Positions 1 to 5,633 of a DNA stretch of 5,633 nucleotides are shown piece by piece; the first letter of the stretch is position 1; each line of letters starts with the position of its first letter. The notes beneath the pieces were generated by a model. It ran no database searches. It was not told where the DNA came from and saw only the letters and a list, made by a program, of their open reading frames with translations. A program made the position numbers and the translations under genes. Source of the stretch: Deltaproteobacteria bacterium. Lineage in GTDB: Bacteria > Desulfobacterota > DSM-4660 > Desulfatiglandales > B25-G16. The DNA lies in the NCBI GenBank assembly GCA_019308645.1, contig JAFDHR010000169.1, positions 1 through 5,633 on the forward strand, in the 5' to 3' direction.

Positions 1-819
1 ATGATCTTTACCTTTGCTGATACAGTAAACTTGGGGTTCATGGATGCTGTAGATCTTATGGGTGCTGTTTTTCTTCTGATTCAGAATCCGTTGGTAGATA
101 TTAATCTCATTGGCATACTTTGAAAGGGACGCTGCCGGGAGCTTTCTTTCAAGCTCTCTAATCAGTCTCCCTGCAATGGTTTTTAGTTTCCTTTGTGCTG
201 CAAGGGCTTTTTTGCGGTTCTTCGGGTGATTGCGAAACCTTTGGGTCAACATCAGTTTTTTGGTGGTCCTTTTGTAGCTTTGCCTTAGTGCAATCCTCTC
301 CTTACCGGCAATGTCTACGCAATGGTCAATCACCCGCTTATACAGTTTGGTATCGGTTGGAAAGGTGATATTCTTCTCTTGAACCGTGGTGTCCACCAGG
401 ACTTCTCGTTCCCTGGCCTTTCTTCCATGAAGGTCAATGGATACCTTTAGTATTTTCTTTACACCTTCCTCGCCGATCCGTTTTCTGAAATACACCAGGT
501 CAGTGGGGTGGCACGGAAATTCCCATTGAAATAACGTCTCCCCGCTAAAAAACTGATAGTAAGGATTTTCAACCCACCGCTCTACGATCGATTCGTCGGA
601 TAGATTGTAAAGCTGTTTTAGTATGAGCAACGACACCATGCGTCGGATCGGTTTCGCCGGTCTTCCGCTATGGTGGTATAGATCTGAAAAATGCTCCTCG
701 ATTTCATCCCAAGGGATTCGCTTCGAAAGTTTGCACAAGGGATGTCCGGGGTTGACCAGATCTTCCAAACGTTGCGGTAACAAATTTAGCTGAGATGAAT
801 CTGGTGATTTGCCTTTCAT
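1..819 (-). CDS. IS5-family transposase, N-terminal 273 residues (3' end outside window)
   Basis: DDE transposase that would catalyse movement of its own insertion sequence. The frame is open from the ATG at 819-817 to the window edge, giving 273 residues with no stop or frameshift; relatives are about 440-450 residues, so roughly 60% is present. Residues 1-120 look like the InsH/DUF772 N-terminal domain: HPLCKL at about 26-31, GRPAKPIR at 52-59, SDESIVERWVENPYYQFFSG at 74-93, and FRKRIGEEG at 111-119. The first catalytic Asp is D143 in VLVDTTVQEKN, followed by the usual FPTDTKLYKR. A Lys/Arg-rich stretch (about 183-226) follows. The second Asp and the Glu should lie beyond position 1. The start is supported by AGGAGG three bases upstream (GAGG six bases upstream). 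The gene follows the defence genes on the same strand. The family call is confident; activity cannot be judged. Confidence 0.93.
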   Translation of the reverse strand, partial: MKGKSPDSSQLNLLPQRLEDLVNPGHPLCKLSKRIPWDEIEEHFSDLYHHSGRPAKPIRRMVSLLILKQLYNLSDESIVERWVENPYYQFFSGETLFQWEFPCHPTDLVYFRKRIGEEGVKKILKVSIDLHGRKAREREVLVDTTVQEKNITFPTDTKLYKRVIDHCVDIAGKERIALRQSYKRTTKKLMLTQRFRNHPKNRKKALAAQRKLKTIAGRLIRELERKLPAASLSKYANEINIYQRILNQKKNSTHKIYSIHEPQVYCISKGKDH

Positions 820-822
820 TTG

Positions 823-829
823 CCTCCTC
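823..829 (-). promoter_or_regulatory. Strong Shine-Dalgarno site of the transposase gene
   Basis: On the minus strand GAGGAGG precedes the ATG at 819-817, with CAA between AGGAGG and the start codon. The upstream GAGG half also forms the 3' end of a hairpin arm (see 826-861), so access to this site may be controlled by RNA folding. Confidence 0.75.
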
Positions 830-861
830 AAAACTTTGACATTTTTTGCAAGGTTTTGAGG
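826..861 (-). promoter_or_regulatory. Hairpin overlapping the transposase ribosome binding site
   Basis: CCTCAAAAC at 826-834 and GTTTTGAGG at 853-861 (plus strand) are perfect 9-base inverted repeats. Pairing extends inward to 838/849, giving 12 pairs in 13 positions with one mismatch (C opposite A in the minus-strand RNA) and a 10-base loop. In the transposase mRNA the 3' arm contains the GAGG half of the Shine-Dalgarno sequence. In several insertion sequences (IS10 and IS50 are the classic cases) such hairpins form only on transcripts entering from outside and block transposase translation. That role is inferred here. It is not a terminator: no T-run follows the stem on either strand. Confidence 0.55.
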
Positions 862-864
862 CAT

Positions 865-874
865 ATGATATCAT
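865..874. repeat. Perfect 10-base palindrome ATGATATCAT in the insertion-sequence leader
   Basis: A self-complementary 10-mer lies between the putative element end and the ribosome binding site hairpin. On the minus strand it contains TATCAT, which matches a -10 box at five of six positions, but no good -35 box sits at normal spacing. It could be part of the transposase promoter, a protein-binding site, or chance in AT-rich DNA. Confidence 0.3.
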
Positions 875-933
875 TTTCAGGTAAGTTTTACCAGCAAAAT
901 AGTAACTTTTTTGTAATTATTTCAAATCATTAA

Positions 934-946
934 CCTGTTTTTCAGG
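934..946. repeat. Short inverted repeat CCTG-N5-CAGG near the insertion-sequence end
   Basis: A four-base stem with a five-base A/T loop lies just inside the presumed outer end of the insertion sequence and 6-18 bases past the stop codon of the DUF4020-like gene. It may belong to the terminal inverted repeat recognised by the transposase. The stem is too short, and lacks a following T-run, to be called a terminator. Confidence 0.35.
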
Positions 947-951
947 GTCGA

Positions 952-2739
952 CTAATTAACTATTCCCCTTTTCCTTGCAAGTTCGTCTTTTAACTTTCCT
1001 AACCTTTTTGCTCCACTATTTTTTACGCTATCCCACAGCTTTTCCCATTCATCTTTGTGCCATCGTGGATTTTGATCCGCTTGAATAAATGCGAGAAGCA
1101 AACAGGTAAACTCTTCAGGGTAAAGGACAGAAAAATCGGTCTTCAAAAGTTCTTTATGAAATGGATAAACATGATCAAGACCTGAAGGGGCAAGATTGAC
1201 TGCTTTTTTTACAGCTTTGGTAACAACCTGATATGAATATGGTATTAATTCCCAAAACCTGAAACGTTCTGTATTGCCGTCTGGTAATGCAAGATAGCGT
1301 TGGCGTTCGCACCAATCCCAGTATGGAATAATTGTTGTATTCCAAAAACTTTCTGCGATAGGTTTTTCGGCTCTAGCGAGATGTTGTTGCCACATTGCTA
1401 AAATATTTATGCGTCCTTCTCGATCTATTAGTGATGTGAACTTTTTTAAATTAGTCATTTCGATGTCTTTAAACCAAATAAGGGCCGCCACATGAATGGT
1501 TAATCCTTTTTGTTCCTCTTTTCCAAACTCTTTATAATGTTGCGCGGCATCCAAGAAATAATCGTCAAATAGTTTGCTTAAATAGCGTGACAAAGTCCTA
1601 TTCCATAAATATCCAGACCAAGCAATCAAAGCCATTTCTTTATTGTTGGCCCAATTAAATGCTGGAATCAGATTCTTTTCTGTCCAATCTGGCACAATAG
1701 CTTCAAACCAGCTTAACCGTCTGCCAAGGACACATAAACCATAGCGCGTTCCGTAGTCATAATTATCAATTGTAAATTCAAAGAATTTAATTATTTTAGA
1801 ATCGATTTCAACTTTTTCTTTCTCCGTAACTCCTTGATGTGCATATTCTAAATAGAGTTCTGTTAAATCACCATAAGGGTGATTGGCTGCCCTTTGAATC
1901 CATTCAACCGGATCATCTTTTTTTTCTCTTTCATAATCGAAAGACTTAAATATGCTTGCCAATCTATTCAGAAGATTACCAAAAAAATCAAGCCCCACTT
2001 TATATGTTTTTTGCCAGTTTTGTAGAAGACCAGGTAGACTCGTCCAAAATCCTGCAGCAGGTCTTTTCGCAACCATTTCCTGAAATATATTTGTCAAATG
2101 ATGTATTTGCTTTAGATCCCACGCAACTTTTTCTTTTTCATCGGTTGACCGGAGGCCCCATACAATATGATTGATTGTATCTTCAGGAAGCTCTGTGAGA
2201 ATATTACTTAAATGACGGAATAATTCGAGACCCCATTTCGGATACATGTGGCAAGTGGCACCGACAGTATCACAGAATTCGCTACGATCCCTTTCCCATG
2301 TCCCTTTGTAATCTTTGAGCATTAAGGCAACTTCTTTTGGTAGTTTTGAATAGATTTCTTCGATAGTAAATTGATTTTTATGCCATCCGACATAGATCGA
2401 ATTTTCTATATCCGCATCACGTCCTAATTTCCACTCTGGATATTTTAGTTTTATACTCTCAAGGTATTCTTTACCTCTGCCCGTCAATTCAAGTCCTTGA
2501 TCCTTTAAGTATTCCAACATAGTGAATACCTTATGCTCTGTGTACCGTTTATCGTCCTCAGAATCTTTACCTCTTGAAAGGGGTGGGCCGATCAAAACAT
2601 AATCAACAAGTCTTTCCCGGTGTTCAGGCGAGCTTTCGTATAAACTTTTCAATAATCGCATTGCCTCATGCTTTGTCTCGCTTTGCCAAAGTTTATCCTG
2701 CGCTAAAAAAAAACTGAGGATATTTTCTTTACTCAGCAT
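952..2739 (-). CDS. Large helical, Trp-rich protein with DUF4020-like C-terminus; putative partner of SIR2 protein
   Basis: This 595-residue protein shows no signal peptide, membrane segment or enzyme motif. It appears helical throughout and is unusually rich in Trp (24 residues, about 4%). Residues about 405-590, including SFWNTTIIPYWDW at 465-476, FRFWELIP at 493-500 and LYPEEFTCLLLAF at 539-551, resemble DUF4020, a domain I recall at the C-terminus of SIR2-type proteins; this match is from memory. The first about 50 residues (LWQSETKHEAMRLLKSLYESS) resemble the segment that follows the SIR2-helical part in single-chain relatives. The ATG start is supported by GGAG seven bases upstream, and it overlaps the SIR2 stop by 11 bases, so translational coupling is likely. 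A T9 tract begins at codon 10. I infer a sensor or scaffold for the SIR2 effector. Gene reality is certain; function is not. Confidence 0.85.
   Translation of the reverse strand: MLSKENILSFFLAQDKLWQSETKHEAMRLLKSLYESSPEHRERLVDYVLIGPPLSRGKDSEDDKRYTEHKVFTMLEYLKDQGLELTGRGKEYLESIKLKYPEWKLGRDADIENSIYVGWHKNQFTIEEIYSKLPKEVALMLKDYKGTWERDRSEFCDTVGATCHMYPKWGLELFRHLSNILTELPEDTINHIVWGLRSTDEKEKVAWDLKQIHHLTNIFQEMVAKRPAAGFWTSLPGLLQNWQKTYKVGLDFFGNLLNRLASIFKSFDYEREKKDDPVEWIQRAANHPYGDLTELYLEYAHQGVTEKEKVEIDSKIIKFFEFTIDNYDYGTRYGLCVLGRRLSWFEAIVPDWTEKNLIPAFNWANNKEMALIAWSGYLWNRTLSRYLSKLFDDYFLDAAQHYKEFGKEEQKGLTIHVAALIWFKDIEMTNLKKFTSLIDREGRINILAMWQQHLARAEKPIAESFWNTTIIPYWDWCERQRYLALPDGNTERFRFWELIPYSYQVVTKAVKKAVNLAPSGLDHVYPFHKELLKTDFSVLYPEEFTCLLLAFIQADQNPRWHKDEWEKLWDSVKNSGAKRLGKLKDELARKRGIVN
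2705..2713 (-). repeat. T9 homopolymer tract at codons 10-13 of the DUF4020-like gene
   Basis: On the coding strand the sequence AGT followed by eight more T residues and AGCG encodes Ser-Phe-Phe-Leu-Ala. With eight T residues the frame reads TAG immediately. With ten it reads Phe-Ser-Ala-Gly then TAA. Only nine T residues (or a change by multiples of three) keep the gene open, so this is a candidate for replication or transcription slippage acting as an on/off switch. Confidence 0.5.
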
Positions 2740-4642
2740 GACTATTCTCCAAAATCAGGCGTGCTGCGTGCAGAGCCATACGGTTAAAAATTTCATCATC
2801 GATTTCACTCCAATAATGATAAATCTTGATTGCCTGGTCTGGTGCTTCTCTCAACAAGGCTTCCCACAAATCTCTAATTGCATCTATGAAGAAATTATAC
2901 ATGTCGTATCTGTGAATATCTTGGGCATGATGTTCAATGGCCTTGCGTCTAAAATATAAATATTTGCCTCCTCCTATTCGTTTCAAAGACATTCTGATAT
3001 AGAGGAACTCGTTTGTTAAAGCAGAAAGAAGAGGGCTGCCAATTGTTTTAATTTCTGGTAAAAAGATCTTGTTTATATATTCTCGCGACTGATGTACACG
3101 CAAATCCTGAGAATTAAATTCCATTTCTAATTTTAATGGATAGATTCCTTTTGTATCTTCGCCAGTTTCTTTGGCCATCAAGTAACTAAAATTGTGCCCT
3201 GTTCTTATATCGGGATTGGTGCTGTTTGTTGCGGTGAATAACCATACGGCATCATCGACAAATCCCTCTTTGACTAATCTTTTTAATATTTTTCCAATCC
3301 ACAATGAAAACGACTTGTTTTCATCATTCTCAATTGAATACTTGAAAATTTCGAGAATCATTCTCAGATCATTAGTACTAAGTTTATATCGTTCGCTACC
3401 GTTTTCGAACTCTCTACAAAAAATCTCAAACAATGTTTCATTCATTGTTTTTCTATAAGGTATCAGTTTAACCAGCCAGTTATGAGGGTCTTGTAGCAAC
3501 CATTTTATCAATACCTGAGAGAGTACATTATCAGCCTCTTTAAATTCGGCTGATTTTTTTAAAATAAAGTCAAAATGTCCCCATTCAACAAGCTTATCAA
3601 ACCAGTTTTCGTTTTTGATATTTTCGGCAAAATCTCTTAATAGTTCCGGCGTCTGCAGATAATATTTTGCACAGTCAAGATCATGGGGTGCTAACTGATT
3701 AGGATCAGTTTGTGCCCATCCAGACAGCAGGTTCCGCCTGTCAATGTAACCAAAGCGGTTATTTTCTGCCCAATCGCTTATTGTCCTTTCAAGTGCTCTG
3801 AAATTGTTTCGCTTGGCCGGGTACCAAATTGGTGTTACTCCGCGCCTTAACCAATCTCTTTCCGCTTTTTTCTCTTTATCAGCAAGCATTACCCAGTGTT
3901 TTTTATCGCTGTTACCTTCAAGTGCTAAACTAAGATATCGGAGAGGTGGGTCCTCCAAACCATATCCTATAAATAATACGGTAAAGTTTCGAAATAATTC
4001 ATGTGCAAACTTCAACGCCCAACCCTCATCCATATATGCGCGACCAATATCCCTATCCGTAAGGATCATTTCTTTTGGCGCTGTGACACGCCCGTGAAGA
4101 AAACATATACCTTTGAATCTTTCCCTGTTTGCAGGAGGTAAGGAAGGAGCTTCAAATATTTTCCAGTCCGAATGATCTTTTAGTCCTTCTTTATCAAGAG
4201 CCTGAATGAGTAAATTGTCAAAGTTAGTTGTCACGATTCGAGGCACAGATTCTTCTGGAAACAATCGGATAATTGCCCGATGTAAATCGATTTTCTGTTT
4301 CGTTTCGCTTTTACTAAGAATTTCTACGGCAATACCATGAACATCGTGACCATCACGCTTCCATTCTCCTAAAACTCTATCTGACAAGCCCTGTTTGAGC
4401 ATCTCTTTTTCGGTATCAGAAAGCTGCTTATCTATATTAGTAGCAATGGAGGAAACAAGTTCTCTAAATGTTGGGTAATATGTATTACGGGGCTGATTTG
4501 GATAGGCCTTGGCGGAAACGCCCGCCCCGACAAAAACGACTAGCGTACCGCTTCTGAGAGAGGTTATTAAATCTTCATCGATATCAACGTTATAATCAGT
4601 AAACCGCATAAGGATTTGATCTACCTTGATTACTCTTAACAC
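2729..4642 (-). CDS. SIR2-family (NADase-type) putative defence effector with helical C-terminal region
   Basis: N-terminal SIR2 domain, about residues 25-300 of 637. It shows the NAD-binding loop TLVVFVGAGVS (33-43), TTNFDNLL (138-145; N140 and D142 are expected NAD contacts), LHG with the probable catalytic H183 (182-184), and FIGYGLEDPPLRYL (224-237). All key residues are present, so catalytic competence is predicted. SIR2 domains in bacterial immunity proteins (Thoeris ThsA, DSR, SIR2-HerA, SIR2-APAZ) deplete NAD+ after phage recognition; this role is inferred by analogy. Residues about 300-637 are helical, with no recognised domain and no Cys4 zinc site typical of deacetylase sirtuins. 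The longest frame starts at GTG 4642-4640 without a Shine-Dalgarno site. ATG at 4609-4607 (residue 12), with AAGG 14 bases upstream, is at least as plausible and still leaves 27 residues before GAGVS. The 3' end overlaps the DUF4020-like gene by 11 bases. Confidence 0.93.
   Translation of the reverse strand: MLRVIKVDQILMRFTDYNVDIDEDLITSLRSGTLVVFVGAGVSAKAYPNQPRNTYYPTFRELVSSIATNIDKQLSDTEKEMLKQGLSDRVLGEWKRDGHDVHGIAVEILSKSETKQKIDLHRAIIRLFPEESVPRIVTTNFDNLLIQALDKEGLKDHSDWKIFEAPSLPPANRERFKGICFLHGRVTAPKEMILTDRDIGRAYMDEGWALKFAHELFRNFTVLFIGYGLEDPPLRYLSLALEGNSDKKHWVMLADKEKKAERDWLRRGVTPIWYPAKRNNFRALERTISDWAENNRFGYIDRRNLLSGWAQTDPNQLAPHDLDCAKYYLQTPELLRDFAENIKNENWFDKLVEWGHFDFILKKSAEFKEADNVLSQVLIKWLLQDPHNWLVKLIPYRKTMNETLFEIFCREFENGSERYKLSTNDLRMILEIFKYSIENDENKSFSLWIGKILKRLVKEGFVDDAVWLFTATNSTNPDIRTGHNFSYLMAKETGEDTKGIYPLKLEMEFNSQDLRVHQSREYINKIFLPEIKTIGSPLLSALTNEFLYIRMSLKRIGGGKYLYFRRKAIEHHAQDIHRYDMYNFFIDAIRDLWEALLREAPDQAIKIYHYWSEIDDEIFNRMALHAARLILENSHAE
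2747..2750 (-). promoter_or_regulatory. Internal Shine-Dalgarno site for the DUF4020-like gene
   Basis: GGAG (GGAGA if extended) lies within the last codons of the SIR2 gene, seven bases before the ATG at 2739-2737. It argues that the second protein is started independently by its own ribosome binding event or by coupled re-initiation, and that the gene pair is not simply one gene broken by a sequencing frameshift. Confidence 0.65.
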
Positions 4643-4671
4643 ATTTTAACTTAAAAATCGGCATGTTAGAA
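4643..4671 (-). promoter_or_regulatory. Possible promoter of the SIR2/DUF4020-like pair
   Basis: TAAAAT at 4648-4643 matches a -10 box in five of six positions, and a poor -35 candidate (TTCTAA, 4671-4666) lies 17 bases upstream. Transcription would start near 4636, past the GTG at 4642 but before the ATG at 4609, which would favour the ATG start. AT-rich sequence yields such matches by chance, so support is weak. The alternative is read-through from the restriction gene. Confidence 0.2.
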
Positions 4672-4763
4672 CTGGTTAGGATTTTTGTTTTTAGGCTTTC
4701 CTCATTTTTCATATTTCGAACCATCTCGTTTTCTATCCAAATTTATCTTTTATTATTCAAATT
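4643..4763. other. AT-rich intergenic gap between restriction gene and SIR2 gene
   Basis: The gap is 121 bases of strongly AT-rich DNA with no small gene, no RNA gene and no hairpin followed by a T-run in the direction of transcription. CAAATTT occurs twice, at 4738-4744 and 4758-4764, too short to interpret. The absence of a recognisable terminator leaves co-transcription of the restriction gene with the SIR2 pair possible. Confidence 0.6.
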
Positions 4764-5633
4764 TCATCTATTCCTGCCTTCATCTTTACCTTCCACGATT
4801 TTGATCTCTTTCGGGGTGAGGTCGTAGGGTTTGTAAACAAGATTATTGATCTCGGCTTCCAGGCGAGGAACGTCGGGGCTGTCGGGATCGGAGAGGATGG
4901 CGCTGGTGCGTTCAATGATGGGGGATTTCTGGGCGTCTGTGGCTTGGAAAACGGGAACATCACCGACATACATCGGTTTGTATTCAAGAAATCCGCCAGA
5001 GCGAACGGCAGCTTGCAAGCTAATCCACCACTTGCAGAGAGGGGAGTTTAGAATAGCCAAGAGATATAGGTCATTTGTCGGAATGATATTGGCTGGAGCG
5101 CCCACATAATGTGCCGAATTATCATATGCAAACTTTGGTTCAATAGATAAATTCCCCCAAACTATTTTCGGCTTTTCAAATTCTTTATGATAGTCAGATG
5201 CATATCGCTGCAAAGCGTACCATTCATATCTACCCGCTTCTGTTGGACTTCTCTTTTCAAGTTGACTCCGATAACTTTCTAAATGATGTAATATTTCCGG
5301 TTGTTTATTGATATCAAAATGCCATGGTATATAAAGCAAATATTGCCCTTCTGAATCAGCTTTCCACTTCAATATGTTCCGGCCCTGCAAAAAAGGTTTT
5401 ATAACTTCGTCACATTTTGGATCGTTGGAAATTAGTTCCTTCCGTTTAGCCTCTTCAATGACGAAGGCCTTGTTGAAGCCGGTTTTTATACCATAGTAAA
5501 ATCGTCCCTGGACATACTTACCCAAAGGAATTCCGGATGACCTGAGCTTTTCCATAAGGGCCAGGACCTCCGGCTTTTCCAGATTCCACCCCTCTTTTTT
5601 GAGAGATATAACGGGCATGGGGAAACTTATCCG
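4764..5633 (-). CDS. Type IIG restriction-modification enzyme (Eco57I/TaqI-like), C-terminal part
   Basis: The frame is open to the right edge (289 residues visible), so the ATG at 5618 is internal and not the true start; whole proteins of this class are usually about 900-1200 residues. Numbering from that Met, PLGKYVQGRFYYGIKTGFNKAFVI (31-54) and IKPFLQGRNILKW (73-85) are the characteristic entry into the TaqI-like specificity region. KPKIVWGNLS (149-158), LYLLAILNSPLCKWW (184-198) and EAEINNLVYKPYDLTPKEI (254-272) form the usual C-terminal part. The family joins an endonuclease, an N6-adenine methyltransferase and a target-recognition domain in one chain; here only the recognition part is seen. 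The catalytic nuclease motif and NPPY would lie outside the window. GC content is about 38% across 5101-5520 but about 55% in 4861-5040 and 5521-5580. The gene ends with TGA at 4766-4764, 121 bases before the SIR2 frame. Confidence 0.88.
   Translation of the reverse strand, partial: RISFPMPVISLKKEGWNLEKPEVLALMEKLRSSGIPLGKYVQGRFYYGIKTGFNKAFVIEEAKRKELISNDPKCDEVIKPFLQGRNILKWKADSEGQYLLYIPWHFDINKQPEILHHLESYRSQLEKRSPTEAGRYEWYALQRYASDYHKEFEKPKIVWGNLSIEPKFAYDNSAHYVGAPANIIPTNDLYLLAILNSPLCKWWISLQAAVRSGGFLEYKPMYVGDVPVFQATDAQKSPIIERTSAILSDPDSPDVPRLEAEINNLVYKPYDLTPKEIKIVEGKDEGRNR

Larger units (their letters stand above)
1..951 (-). mobile_element. Partial IS5-family insertion sequence (5' end relative to transposase)
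   Basis: The element comprises the transposase plus about 130 bases of upstream sequence. Its outer end must lie between the transposase start and the stop codon of the next gene (952-954). I place it provisionally near 947-951, because a CTAA at 952-955 matches the YTAR-type 4-base target often duplicated by IS5-family elements, and GTCGACCCTG would then be the terminal sequence read toward the transposase. The opposite terminal inverted repeat and second target copy are outside the window, so the boundary is inferred. The composition of the transposase gene (mid-40s percent GC by eye) is higher than that of the adjoining gene, consistent with separate origin. Confidence 0.7.

Noticed and set aside
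934..946. CCTG-N5-CAGG as a terminator for the defence genes
   Set aside because: Only four base pairs, with no T-run after it in the minus-strand direction; more likely part of the insertion-sequence end.
1956..2174. 72-residue plus-strand open frame
   Set aside because: It lies wholly inside the DUF4020-like gene on the opposite strand, with no ribosome binding site or recognisable motif; a shadow frame.
2729..2739. Programmed frameshift making a SIR2-DUF4020 fusion
   Set aside because: The T9 tract lies beyond the SIR2 stop (2731-2729), so slipping there cannot join the two frames, and no slippery heptamer is seen before the stop; the internal Shine-Dalgarno site explains translation better.
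2738..2959. 73-residue plus-strand open frame at the SIR2/DUF4020-like junction
   Set aside because: Antisense to the well-supported 3' end of the SIR2 gene, with biased composition and no initiation signal.
3192..3458. 88-residue plus-strand open frame with hydrophobic N-terminus
   Set aside because: The hydrophobic look comes from reading antisense across the SIR2 gene; no Shine-Dalgarno site precedes it.
3804..4097. 97-residue plus-strand open frame
   Set aside because: Antisense to the conserved GYGLEDP part of the SIR2 domain, which fully explains the open frame.
4738..4764. Repeated CAAATTT as an operator
   Set aside because: Seven AT-rich bases, 20 bases apart, in very AT-rich DNA; expected by chance, and there is no regulator gene nearby.
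4757..5109. Overlapping 76-residue (minus) and 87-residue (plus) open frames in the GC-richer block
   Set aside because: Stop codons are rarer in GC-rich DNA; the restriction enzyme tail in the third frame has clear family motifs and explains this block.
1..5633. CRISPR array, tRNA, rRNA, retron or other structured RNA gene
   Set aside because: No regularly spaced repeats, no cloverleaf or rRNA-like sequence; nearly all the window is coding and the two gaps are about 130 and 121 bases.

Overview
The window reads as bacterial accessory DNA, most likely part of a defence island. Every gene I can support lies on the minus strand, so transcription runs from right to left. Two of the four coding regions run off the ends of the window. 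Nothing here fixes the species. Shine-Dalgarno sites precede two of the four coding regions (GAGGAGG, GGAGA), base composition is moderate to AT-rich, and an IS5-type transposase is present. These fit many Gram-negative lineages, and a Desulfobacterota-like host would be unsurprising, but that is only a guess.

Layout from right to left, in the direction of transcription. (1) 5633-4764: the C-terminal part of a large type IIG (Eco57I/TaqI-like) restriction-modification enzyme, whose methylase/nuclease part lies outside the window. (2) 4763-4643: a 121-base AT-rich gap with no convincing terminator. (3) 4642-2729 (or from an ATG at 4609): a SIR2-family protein with all the expected NAD-binding and catalytic motifs, followed by a long helical region. 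(4) 2739-952: a Trp-rich, apparently all-helical 595-residue protein whose C-terminal third resembles DUF4020. It overlaps the SIR2 gene by 11 bases and has its own ribosome binding site. (5) 951-1: the 5' end of an IS5-family insertion sequence, inserted at or within a few bases of the stop codon of the DUF4020-like gene. Its transposase points the same way and is cut by the window edge.

Working model (inference): genes 3 and 4 form a two-gene version of what is, as I recall, often one SIR2-DUF4020 protein of about 1200 residues. The SIR2 domain would be an NAD+-depleting abortive-infection effector and the helical half a sensor or scaffold, next to a restriction system that attacks incoming DNA directly. 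Two further signals stand out. A T9 tract begins ten codons into the DUF4020-like gene, where loss or gain of one base stops translation almost at once. A 12-of-13-pair hairpin overlaps the transposase ribosome binding site and could silence the transposase on read-through transcripts from the defence genes.
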